From Bacteroidales bacterium (GTDB lineage: Bacteria; Bacteroidota; Bacteroidia; Bacteroidales; JAADGE01), in assembly GCA_024762915.1 (NCBI GenBank), contig JANTGL010000156.1, forward strand, positions 1 through 6,440: a DNA stretch of 6,440 bases, written 5' to 3'. Shown piece after piece: positions 1 to 4,646 of the stretch. The first letter of the stretch is position 1. Every line of letters starts with the position of its first letter. The translations under genes and the position numbers were made by a program. The notes beneath the pieces are model-generated. The model had not been told where the DNA came from. It made no database searches and saw only the letters and a list, made by a program, of their open reading frames with translations.

Positions 1-80
1 AATGCAATACCTAAGCTGATAACGAAAAACAATGTTTTCATTTTTTCCAAATTTGCCTTGTTTGATTTTTTCTTTTCCAT
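1..80 (-). CDS. TonB-family protein, N-terminus only (cut by left edge)
   Basis: Reading leftwards from an ATG at 80-78, 26 codons are visible before the window ends, beginning MEKKKSNKANLEKMKTLFF. This basic K-K-S-x-K-A-x-L-E-x-x-x-x-LFF start, followed by a hydrophobic stretch, is the familiar N-terminus of Bacteroidota energy-transducer TonB proteins: a short cytoplasmic segment and then one inner-membrane anchor. It also parallels the start of the gene just upstream (KLEENRGLLLQI). The start lies 48 nt after the stop of that gene on the same strand, so this is probably the fourth gene of the blaI operon and a paralogue of its neighbour. The C-terminal TonB domain is outside the window, so the assignment rests on the N-terminus alone. 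No clear Shine-Dalgarno sequence is seen. Confidence 0.7.
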   Translation of the reverse strand, partial: MEKKKSNKANLEKMKTLFFVISLGIA

Positions 81-128
81 GACGTTTGATTTTGAGTTGA
101 TTAAAGTAAAAAGGATAAAAGGTTCAAT

Positions 129-650
129 TTATTTTATAAAAATTACAGGCAAAACATGTTCGCTGTCAAAGGTTCCGGTTTTTGTTTTTGCCGGTTGCCA
201 ATCGGGCATATTCCGAATTAATCTTACGGCTTCGTTATCCAAAAGCGGGTGTATGCTTCTTACAAGTTTTACGTTTTTAATTTTCCCGTATTGATTAATT
301 GTAAATTTAACATATACTCGTCCTTGTATGTTTTGTTCTTTTGCTTTTTCGGGATAATTTAAATTATCTGAGAAATAGAGTCTTAAAGCATTTTCTCCTC
401 CCGGAAATTGTGCTTGTTGCAAAATCTTATTTTTAATATTTAAAGGTAAGGGTTTTGTAAATTTATTATTTACGGAAATGCTTGTATCAATTTCTAAATT
501 TATTTTAATATAATCGCCCGAAAATTCAGCTTTATTTTTGCTTTTGTAATTGAATGCAGCTAAAACTGTTAATAACGAAACAATGATGCTTATTTGCAAA
601 AGCAGTCCTCTGTTTTCTTCTAATTTGTTATGTCGGTATTTTTTATTCAT
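129..650 (-). CDS. TonB-family protein (energy-transducer TonB C-terminal domain)
   Basis: 173 aa. Residues 1-15 are basic and cytoplasmic, about 16-33 form one membrane anchor, 34-80 are a short linker without the proline-rich stretch of classical TonB, and 82-173 match the TonB C-terminal domain. Visible hallmarks are FPGGENALRLYF, the NYPEKAKEQNIQG segment, VYVKFTINQYGKIKNV, LDNEAVRLIRNMPDW and the terminal LPVIFI. Classical TonB links the proton motive force to outer-membrane transporters. In Bacteroidota, short single-anchor TonB-domain proteins next to M56 genes are common, and their partner is usually unknown. The start lies only 1 nt beyond the M56 stop, so its ribosome-binding region is inside the upstream gene and translation is probably coupled. 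The 48-nt gap downstream leads to a second, similar gene. Family assignment is firm. Whether it energises transport or serves signalling is not shown. Confidence 0.93.
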   Translation of the reverse strand: MNKKYRHNKLEENRGLLLQISIIVSLLTVLAAFNYKSKNKAEFSGDYIKINLEIDTSISVNNKFTKPLPLNIKNKILQQAQFPGGENALRLYFSDNLNYPEKAKEQNIQGRVYVKFTINQYGKIKNVKLVRSIHPLLDNEAVRLIRNMPDWQPAKTKTGTFDSEHVLPVIFIK

Positions 651-651
651 C

Positions 652-1983
652 TTAATATAAATCCTCCGGGTTTATTGCTTTGTTTTTAGTAAATACTTTA
701 ATACTGACAGACGGATATAACCTTACATCTCCTGTTTTTCCGATAATTTCACCTTTTGTAACACTGTCTCCGATTTGAAAAAACGATTGAAACAATCCGG
801 AATATTTTACCGTGAAATCATCATTTAGTTTTTCGGTAATTATTGCTTCTTTCAAACCGAAAATATCATTTATTTCGGTTCCCGAAATAATTCCCTGTTC
901 AAGTGCATAAACATTTGAAAAGCTTTTCACTTCATAAGTTACTTCTTTATGAGATACTGAAATACCGTTAATTTCATCGTTTTCAAAAAAAGGACTGATG
1001 ACTTTATACGATTTTTCATCAAAAGGTTTATGATAAGTTTTATGTGCCGGTTTATGATTTTTAAAATAAATGTTTCCTGAAGAGACTATAAACCAAGATG
1101 CAAAAATTATTATTATAAGAACCGGTATTGAAATTATAAATCGCCTTTTTCTGATTTTTTCATTTTCGGGATAACTGATTAATTTTAGTCTGTTTTTTAT
1201 TTCTTCTTTTGAAAAATTGCTGACAGGCAACAAATTGCTGTTTTGTAATGAAAGTTTTATAATCAACTTCGAATAATCGGGTTTGTTTTTATTTTCAGTG
1301 AGAACATTGTCAACAATAAATTCGTGGACAATTTTTATGTCGCCGGCTATGAGTTTGGAAACCGGATTAAACCAAAAAGCAGCTCGAAATAATTCAAAAA
1401 TCAAATTATCAAGTGAATGAACTTGCCGAGCATGAATTTTTTCGTGTAATAATATTTGTTCTTGTTCTTTTTTATTTAAATTTTCAAATTCAGAATTTAT
1501 AAAAATAAGATTAAAAAACGAAAAAGCACTTCCCGTGAATTCTGTTTTAATTATTGTAAATTGGTCATGTTTAACTTTTCGTCCTTTTTTTATGAGTTTG
1601 TAAACGGAAAATAAATTTCTTATAATCAGAGAAAAATATCTTAAAACACCCGAAATCCAAATAACAAGCAGGACTTTAACAATCGGAATGTTTTGGAAAA
1701 AATCAGTTTGTTTGCTTACAAAATTATTGTCAACTTGAACAAATCCGTTCAGTGAACCGGAATTTGAAACATTCAAGAGATGCAGAACATTTGTTTTAAT
1801 ACTTTCGGCACTAAATATTCCGGGTAAAAGCGGAATAATGATCCCGGTTATTAAAATAAAAATCAAATAATATCTGCTCCATTCAAAATAGGCAAGTTTG
1901 AAATAAAGGTATCTGTAAAACAGGTAAAAAATACTTGTCAGGACAGAAACTTCAAGCAAATATATAATTGTATTTAGGTTCAT
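652..1983 (-). CDS. BlaR1/MecR1-like M56 membrane metallopeptidase with C-terminal degenerate M23 domain
   Basis: 443 aa. Hydrophobic helices lie at about 5-27, 38-57 and 100-125, with a fourth at about 282-302. The M56 zinc-peptidase core holds LLHEKIHARQVHSLD, in which H180-E181-x-x-H184 is the HExxH motif; then FWFNP (204-208) and HEFIVD (220-225), whose E221 is the likely third zinc ligand. In BlaR1/MecR1 this domain, triggered by an outside signal, leads to cleavage of the BlaI/MecI repressor. After the fourth helix, residues 325-443 resemble the M23 (LytM/lysostaphin) fold: VYALEQGIISG, IGDSVTKGEIIGKTGD and a final INPEDLY. The metal-binding positions look lost: YaHL reads YSGL (394-397) and the HxH strand reads SVS (425-427). 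NCBI uses the name M23/M56 family metallopeptidase for such architectures. The 4-nt overlap with blaI (ATGA) and 1-nt gap to the TonB gene indicate one operon. The ligand is unknown; peptidoglycan or muropeptide sensing is inferred. Confidence 0.93.
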   Translation of the reverse strand: MNLNTIIYLLEVSVLTSIFYLFYRYLYFKLAYFEWSRYYLIFILITGIIIPLLPGIFSAESIKTNVLHLLNVSNSGSLNGFVQVDNNFVSKQTDFFQNIPIVKVLLVIWISGVLRYFSLIIRNLFSVYKLIKKGRKVKHDQFTIIKTEFTGSAFSFFNLIFINSEFENLNKKEQEQILLHEKIHARQVHSLDNLIFELFRAAFWFNPVSKLIAGDIKIVHEFIVDNVLTENKNKPDYSKLIIKLSLQNSNLLPVSNFSKEEIKNRLKLISYPENEKIRKRRFIISIPVLIIIIFASWFIVSSGNIYFKNHKPAHKTYHKPFDEKSYKVISPFFENDEINGISVSHKEVTYEVKSFSNVYALEQGIISGTEINDIFGLKEAIITEKLNDDFTVKYSGLFQSFFQIGDSVTKGEIIGKTGDVRLYPSVSIKVFTKNKAINPEDLY

Positions 1984-2342
1984 TTTTTTTCGCTGTCTTC
2001 AATTATTTTCATCATTTCTTCAATGTCTTTTTCGTTTAATTTGTTTTCTTTTACCATGTAGGATACAATATTTTTATAGGAATTATCGAAATAATCTTCC
2101 AATACATTTTTAAAGATAAATTTTCGATATCTTTTTTTAGAAATTTTAGGACTGTATTCATACGTGTTTCCGTATTGTTTGTATTTTAAAAATCCTTTTT
2201 TTTCGAGAATTCTTACAATTGAAGAAATCGTGTTGTAAGGCGGATTATCCGGCAACTTTTCAATGACATCTTTAACAAACCCTTTTTTAATTTCCCAAAA
2301 AATGCGCATTATTTCTTCTTCTCTTTTTGTTAATTGTTCCAT
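1980..2342 (-). CDS. blaI: BlaI/MecI/CopY-family transcriptional repressor
   Basis: 120 aa, typical length. It has an N-terminal winged helix (about 4-65): LTKREEEIMRIFWEIKKG, then PPYNTISSIVRILEKKGFL (residues 34-52), which contains the recognition helix, and a wing at KYKQYGNTYEYSP. The helical C-terminal part (70-120) is the dimerisation region of the family, where the cognate BlaR1 triggers cleavage in characterised systems. I see no clear equivalent of the Asn-Phe cleavage site of staphylococcal BlaI. The gene overlaps the downstream M56 gene by 4 nt, so repressor and probable sensor are co-translated. Upstream at 2362-2402 there is a promoter with TTGTA/TACAA dyads, the expected type of site for this family, so autoregulation is likely. 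The start at 2342 is the first ATG, 23 nt from the TTGTA half-site at 2362-2366. The symbol reflects the family, not proven beta-lactam control; no beta-lactamase gene is in view. Confidence 0.92.
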   Translation of the reverse strand: MEQLTKREEEIMRIFWEIKKGFVKDVIEKLPDNPPYNTISSIVRILEKKGFLKYKQYGNTYEYSPKISKKRYRKFIFKNVLEDYFDNSYKNIVSYMVKENKLNEKDIEEMMKIIEDSEKK

Positions 2343-2361
2343 AATTTCCTGCTTTGTTTAT

Positions 2362-2402
2362 TTGTATAACGCAAAATTACAACTTTTATTTCAATTGTAC
2401 AA
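2362..2402 (-). promoter_or_regulatory. blaI operon promoter with putative BlaI operators
   Basis: On the minus strand, TTG (2402-2400), 20 nt and TAATTTTG (2379-2372) fit the Bacteroidota housekeeping promoter (TTG/TTTG, about 19-20 nt, TAnnTTTG). Two dyads overlap it: the perfect palindrome TTGTACAA (2395-2402), which covers the -33 element, and TTGTA (2362-2366) - 11 nt - TACAA (2378-2382), which flanks the -7 box. TACA/TGTA half-sites are the known BlaI/MecI operator core in Gram-positive bacteria. Operator function here is inferred. A repressor on either site would block RNA polymerase. The predicted transcription start is near 2365. Confidence 0.6.
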
Positions 2403-2420
2403 CTAAAAAGTAAATTAAAT

Positions 2421-2436
2421 AACGTATAAATACGTT
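2421..2436. repeat. Short perfect dyad upstream of the blaI promoter
   Basis: AACGTAT, 2 nt, ATACGTT is a perfect 7-bp inverted repeat about 20 nt upstream of the blaI -33 element and about 100 nt upstream of the tRNA-like array on the other strand. It could be a regulator site. Its sequence differs from the TTGTACAA dyad, so it need not be bound by BlaI. Confidence 0.4.
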
Positions 2437-2521
2437 GTAAAACTGCTGTATGCGTTATTGCTGCTTCGTTTGCTAGATAAAAAATAATTTTTAAAATATT
2501 ATGATAATTAAAAGATTTGTA

Positions 2522-2529
2522 TAATTTTG
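2522..2529 (+). promoter_or_regulatory. Possible -7 box for the tRNA-like array
   Basis: TAATTTTG matches the Bacteroidota TAnnTTTG -7 element and ends 10 nt before the first tRNA-like copy. At the expected -33 distance only TTA (2499-2501) is found instead of TTG, so the upstream half is weak. The position fits transcription of the whole array from about 2535. Confidence 0.4.
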
Positions 2530-2539
2530 CATAACAATC

Positions 2540-2613
2540 GGGGCAACAGCTCAGCCGTTTGGAGTGCACACCGGCAGCTGCGGAAGTCATCGGTTCAAGT
2601 CCGATATGATCGG
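2540..2613 (+). pseudogene. tRNA-Ala-like copy 1, degenerate
   Basis: Aligned with the intact tRNA-Ala at 2717-2790 it has GGGGC at the 5' end and an identical T-arm (stem, TTCAAGT loop, stem at 2589-2605). The D-loop lacks the GG pair, position 8 is C instead of U, the anticodon stem does not pair (CACAC against TGCGG), and the 3' acceptor strand reads ATGATCG, pairing only at the inner positions. The 3' strand instead mirrors the T-stem (CCGAT ATG ATCGG). It is probably non-functional, or a tRNA-like element of other origin. A covariance-model search would decide. Confidence 0.6.
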
Positions 2614-2625
2614 GAAAAAATATTT

Positions 2626-2700
2626 GGGGCATTAACTCAGTTGGCTAGAGTGTCACACCGGCAGCTGCGGAAGTCATCGGTTCAAGTCCGATATGATATC
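2626..2700 (+). pseudogene. tRNA-Ala-like copy 2, chimeric and degenerate
   Basis: The 5' 33 nt (2626-2658) are identical to the intact copy at 2717-2749. The following 3' part (2654-2697, 44 nt) is identical to copy 1 (2567-2610). The result has a good D-arm and T-arm, an 8-nt anticodon loop, one A-C mismatch in the anticodon stem, and an acceptor 3' strand (ATGATAT) that cannot pair with GGGG. The end instead forms CCGATATgATATCGG (2688-2702). This is best explained as an unequal-crossover product of the two flanking copies within the shared CACAC. Confidence 0.65.
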
Positions 2701-2716
2701 GGGGAAATAATATTTT

Positions 2717-2790
2717 GGGGCATTAACTCAGTTGGCTAGAGTGTCACACTGGCAGTGTGGAAGTCATCGGTTCAAGTCCGATATGCTCCA
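2717..2790 (+). tRNA. tRNA-Ala (anticodon GGC)
   Basis: 74 nt with a full cloverleaf. Acceptor GGGGCAT pairs with ATGCTCC (2783-2789) and includes the G3:U70 wobble that identifies alanine tRNAs. The D-stem is ACTC/GAGT with loop AGTTGGCTA. The anticodon stem TCACA/TGTGG encloses loop CTGGCAG, giving anticodon GGC for Ala GCC/GCU codons. The variable loop is AAGTC and the T-arm ATCGG-TTCAAGT-CCGAT, with A as discriminator. CCA is not encoded. It is the only sound member of a three-copy tandem array and is followed at once by a terminator. Confidence 0.92.
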
Positions 2791-2793
2791 CAA

Positions 2794-2825
2794 AAAAGAG
2801 GGAAGATTTTATTCTTCCCTCTTTT
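2794..2825. terminator. Bidirectional intrinsic terminator between the tRNA array and ssb
   Basis: A perfect 13-bp stem (2794-2806 with 2813-2825) and 6-nt loop TTTTAT. The stem core is GAGGGAAGA, flanked by an A-run on the left and a T-run with TTATT on the right, so it can terminate in both directions. It lies 3 nt after tRNA-Ala and 21 nt beyond the stop of the convergent ssb gene, and probably serves both. Confidence 0.9.
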
Positions 2826-2846
2826 ATTATTTTACTGAATTTGTTT

Positions 2847-3191
2847 TTACTGTTTCTTCTTCGGATTTAATTTAATAAATTCATTAACAATAATTTCGGT
2901 GAAATACTTCATATTTCCGTCTTTATCTTCGTAATTGGAATAATTAAGACGACCGTCAACAGCAATTTCAGACCCTTTTTGAAGGATATTACCTGCGTTT
3001 TCGGCATTTTTTCCCCAAAAAGTAAGATTGTGCCATTGTGTATTTTCAACTTTTTTACCGTCGGTATCTTTATAAATTTCGGATGTGGCTAATGAAACCT
3101 TAGCTAATTTTTTACCGTTGTCAAAATTTTTCATTTCAACGTCTTTTCCTAATCTGCCGATTAACTGTACTTTGTTTCTTAAATTGTTCAT
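2847..3191 (-). CDS. ssb: Single-stranded DNA-binding protein (short form)
   Basis: 114 aa, a single OB-fold across almost the whole chain. Family marks: NLRNKVQLIGRLGKDVE (3-19), KKLAKVSLATSE, the aromatic QWHNLTFWGKNAE (52-64), KGSEIAVDGRLNYSNYEDKDG (72-92) and YFTEIIVNEF (96-105). It would bind ssDNA during replication, repair or recombination. The chain ends NPKKKQ, so the flexible linker and acidic tip (DDDIPF-type) that recruit partner proteins are absent. Bacteroidota commonly carry such 110-115 aa forms, often beside a longer canonical SSB, so this may be the accessory copy. The gene is monocistronic as seen here, with divergent DNA upstream and a shared terminator downstream. No consensus promoter was found; the closest -7-like box is CATATTTG (3259-3252) without a partner -33. 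Confidence 0.95.
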   Translation of the reverse strand: MNNLRNKVQLIGRLGKDVEMKNFDNGKKLAKVSLATSEIYKDTDGKKVENTQWHNLTFWGKNAENAGNILQKGSEIAVDGRLNYSNYEDKDGNMKYFTEIIVNEFIKLNPKKKQ

Positions 3192-3279
3192 AATTGTAAA
3201 TTTTAAAAATTAATAATTTATTTTTGTAATTGTTTAATTGTTTTGATGATGCAAATATGAAGAACAATTGAAAGATGAT

Positions 3280-3336
3280 TCGCTTATTAAATATTTACTC
3301 TCGTTTAATATTCGTTTGTAGTCGTTTAAAAACGAA
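3280..3336. repeat. Helically phased TCGTTT direct repeats
   Basis: TCGCTT (3280), TCGTTT (3301), TCGTTT (3312) and TCGTTT (3322) start 21, 11 and 10 nt apart, close to whole helical turns, and an inverted AACGAA follows at 3331-3336. Such spacing places sites on one DNA face, as in arrays bound by one regulator. They lie about 90-145 nt upstream of ssb and 60-110 nt upstream of the plus-strand -33 element, so they could serve either gene. Function is inferred only. Confidence 0.5.
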
Positions 3337-3392
3337 TAGGTCTTAATCTTCAGTATTATAACCTTCAGAATTACAATTGATTATCCTGAAAA

Positions 3393-3423
3393 TTTGTTTT
3401 CACTAATTTTTTTTATAATTTCG
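3393..3423 (+). promoter_or_regulatory. Promoter for the zinc-ribbon gene
   Basis: TTTG (3393-3396), exactly 19 nt, then TAATTTCG (3416-3423) match the Bacteroidota TTTG-N19-TAnnTTTG promoter at all but one position. Transcription would begin near 3430, giving a leader of about 130 nt before the ATG at 3564. Confidence 0.55.
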
Positions 3424-3503
3424 TTAAAAATTGATTAAATGAAACTCCCATGATAATCTTTTATCACACACGAAAATGATTATTTAATATAAGCAGGGAT
3501 AAA

Positions 3504-3544
3504 TTAAGGCGGGCGGTATCAGGGAGTTCCTATCTGACCTTTAA
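3504..3544 (+). other. G-rich leader segment with imperfect stem-loop
   Basis: This segment is much richer in G and C than its surroundings. AAGG (3506-3509) can pair with CCTT (3538-3541). Alternatively GGT, CAG and GG (3515-3524) pair with CC, CTG and ACC (3529-3539) across small bulges. It ends about 20 nt before the ATG at 3564, close enough to affect translation initiation. I do not recognise a known riboswitch or leader class. Confidence 0.35.
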
Positions 3545-3563
3545 AATAATTAAAAATAAACAG

Positions 3564-3920
3564 ATGAAAACATGTTTAAATTGCGGAGAAGTAATAAAAG
3601 GAAGAACGGATAAAAAATTCTGTTCCGACTATTGCCGAAATCAGTATCATAACTTACAAAACCGTGATGCAAACAACTATGTTCGAAATGTTAATAATAT
3701 TTTACGCAAAAATCGTCGCATTCTGGCAGAATTAAACCCCGGCGGGAAAGCAAATGTTCATAAAAATAAACTTGCCGAGAAAGGATTCAATTTTAATTAT
3801 TTCACTAATTCCTACACCACCAAAACCGGAAAAACTTATTATTACTGCTATGAACAAGGATATCTTGCCGTTGAAAATGATTATTATATCCTTGTCAGAA
3901 AGTCGGATTATGTTGAGTAA
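3564..3920 (+). CDS. Small zinc-ribbon protein conserved in Bacteroidota
   Basis: 118 aa. The N-terminus carries C4-x2-C7 and C20-x3-C24 (CLNCGEVIKGRTDKKFCSDYC), a probable single zinc ribbon of the treble-clef or rubredoxin-like type. A basic helical stretch follows (about 30-55, NNILRKNRRIL), then a C-terminal domain with the aromatic segments FNFNYFTNSYTTKTGKTYYY and NDYYILVRK. I recall near-full-length homologues in many Bacteroidota genomes, always as uncharacterised zinc-ribbon proteins, so no function is assigned. The zinc ribbon and basic helix would fit nucleic-acid binding, but that is inference. It has its own promoter and a leader of about 130 nt, and is divergent from ssb. No terminator is evident in the 143 nt downstream. 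The start is the first ATG, preceded by an A-rich segment instead of a Shine-Dalgarno sequence. Confidence 0.88.
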   Translation: MKTCLNCGEVIKGRTDKKFCSDYCRNQYHNLQNRDANNYVRNVNNILRKNRRILAELNPGGKANVHKNKLAEKGFNFNYFTNSYTTKTGKTYYYCYEQGYLAVENDYYILVRKSDYVE

Positions 3921-4034
3921 AATTTATTGACGGATAAGTTTATATTTTTAATTGTTAAAGTATTTGTTTGTATGCCGGTGTTTTGTATGATTAAGTAATA
4001 ATTGATTTTTTATGGAACAGTTTGTTTACACAGG

Positions 4035-4063
4035 ACTAAGGCAGGAGCTTTAGCCGAACGAGG
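4035..4063 (+). repeat. Left inverted repeat flanking the two-TM gene
   Basis: 29 nt ending directly at the ATG (4064). 22 of 29 positions equal the reverse complement of 4565-4593 beyond the gene. Conserved blocks include AGGCAG and GCCGAACG. Inside it, CTAAGGC (4036-4042) and GCTTTAG (4047-4053) form a 7-bp stem with one G-U pair and a 4-nt loop AGGA, ending 10 nt before the start codon. Confidence 0.7.
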
Positions 4064-4579
4064 ATGACAAAAAAAAGAATAATGGAAATTAATATTTTTG
4101 AAACAAAAACTTCATTTTACCCAAAAATTATTACTTTTTGGATAATACATATTGTAGTTATGATTGTAATATTTTTCTATTCTATTTATGTTCTTCCGTT
4201 ATATTTCGGAGTTCCGTTTATAGTTATTGCATTCTACTTATTTTTTGTAAAATTCTTTCAATATAAGCTTTTCAGGTTCTTCTATAAAATTGAATTTAAT
4301 GATGACACTCAAATAATTACATTTTATTATCGTGATAACTTAATCAGTAAAGGAAAATATGTATTACCATATTCTGAAATATCTCTTTGGAACAGAAAGA
4401 CAATCCTTTCTACATCTACATTTATTAAAGATAAAAGAGAAGATAAGTTTTTCAGTTATATTGGTGTTATAACAAAAGAATGTTTTTTCGGTAAAAAATA
4501 CTGGAATAAAGAGTTATATAATTTGGTTGTATCCAAAATGAATTCAATTGTAACAAATCTAAACCCCCGTTCGGCATAG
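4064..4579 (+). CDS. Small membrane protein with C-terminal PH-like soluble domain (hypothetical)
   Basis: 171 aa. After a short polar start, two hydrophobic helices (about 21-43 and 44-66) form a hairpin in the membrane. The rest, about 72-165, has beta-strand-rich character (KIEFNDDTQIITFYYRDN, GKYVLPYSEISLWN) ending in a helix (YWNKELYNLVVSKMNSIV). This resembles bacterial PH-like domain proteins of the YdjI/YokE-type layout only in outline; no confident family or function is claimed. The ATG at 4064 abuts a repeat. The in-frame ATG at 4082, after an A/G-rich run, is an equally plausible start. The last residues NPRSA and the TAG stop are encoded inside the downstream repeat, so the reading frame is bounded exactly by the repeats. 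It is convergent with the barrel-protein gene. No clear promoter was found. Confidence 0.75.
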   Translation: MTKKRIMEINIFETKTSFYPKIITFWIIHIVVMIVIFFYSIYVLPLYFGVPFIVIAFYLFFVKFFQYKLFRFFYKIEFNDDTQIITFYYRDNLISKGKYVLPYSEISLWNRKTILSTSTFIKDKREDKFFSYIGVITKECFFGKKYWNKELYNLVVSKMNSIVTNLNPRSA

Positions 4580-4593
4580 CCTTCTGCCTAAGT
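4565..4593 (-). repeat. Right inverted repeat flanking the two-TM gene
   Basis: Inverted partner of 4035-4063 (22 of 29 identical). It overlaps the last five codons and TAG stop of the two-TM gene. The segment is GC-richer than the gene body. No T-run follows, so it is not a typical intrinsic terminator. Confidence 0.7.
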
Positions 4594-4618
4594 TGTTCTG
4601 TTATGTTGTGTTGCTCTG

Positions 4619-4646
4619 CCCCGTTCAACGGATGGCTTTGCCTTCC
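4619..4646 (-). repeat. Third related palindromic element between convergent genes
   Basis: It begins with the same CCCCGTTC as 4565-4572, 54 nt further on, and continues with a diverged AACGGATGGCTTTGCC. It contains the palindrome CCGTTcAACGG (4621-4631). It ends directly at the stop codon (4647-4649) of the barrel gene. Between the two elements lie two near-identical 9-mers, GTTGTTCTG (4592-4600) and GTTGCTCTG (4610-4618). It resembles a REP-type palindrome cluster. Confidence 0.55.

Larger units (their letters stand above)
3192..3563. other. Divergent intergenic region, ssb / zinc-ribbon gene
   Basis: 372 nt with no credible ORF. It holds, left to right: an AT-rich ssb leader; phased TCGTTT-type repeats (3280-3336); a plus-strand promoter (3393-3423); a small hairpin TGATAA-tctt-TTATCA (3451-3466); and a locally G-rich segment with imperfect stem-loop potential just before the zinc-ribbon gene (3504-3544). 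I see no tRNA, insertion sequence or coding sequence in it. Confidence 0.7.

Noticed and set aside
58..294. 78-aa plus-strand open frame
   Set aside because: It lies antisense to the well-supported TonB-family gene and has no recognisable domain.
2366..2458. 8-bp inverted repeat ATAACGCA / TGCGTTAT spanning the blaI promoter region
   Set aside because: With 77 nt between the arms in AT-rich DNA it could easily occur by chance.
2330..2632. 100-aa minus-strand open frame with GLEPMTSAAAGVH
   Set aside because: It runs antisense through a tRNA-like copy and the blaI promoter; such peptides are known artefacts of translating tRNA genes.
2527..2739. 70-aa plus-strand open frame with an internal repeat (RQLRKSSVQVRYD)
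   Set aside because: The repeat is merely the translation of tandem tRNA-like copies.
2540..2790. CRISPR array
   Set aside because: The units are tRNA-shaped, 86-91 nt long, and vary inside the unit; there are no short identical repeats with unique spacers.
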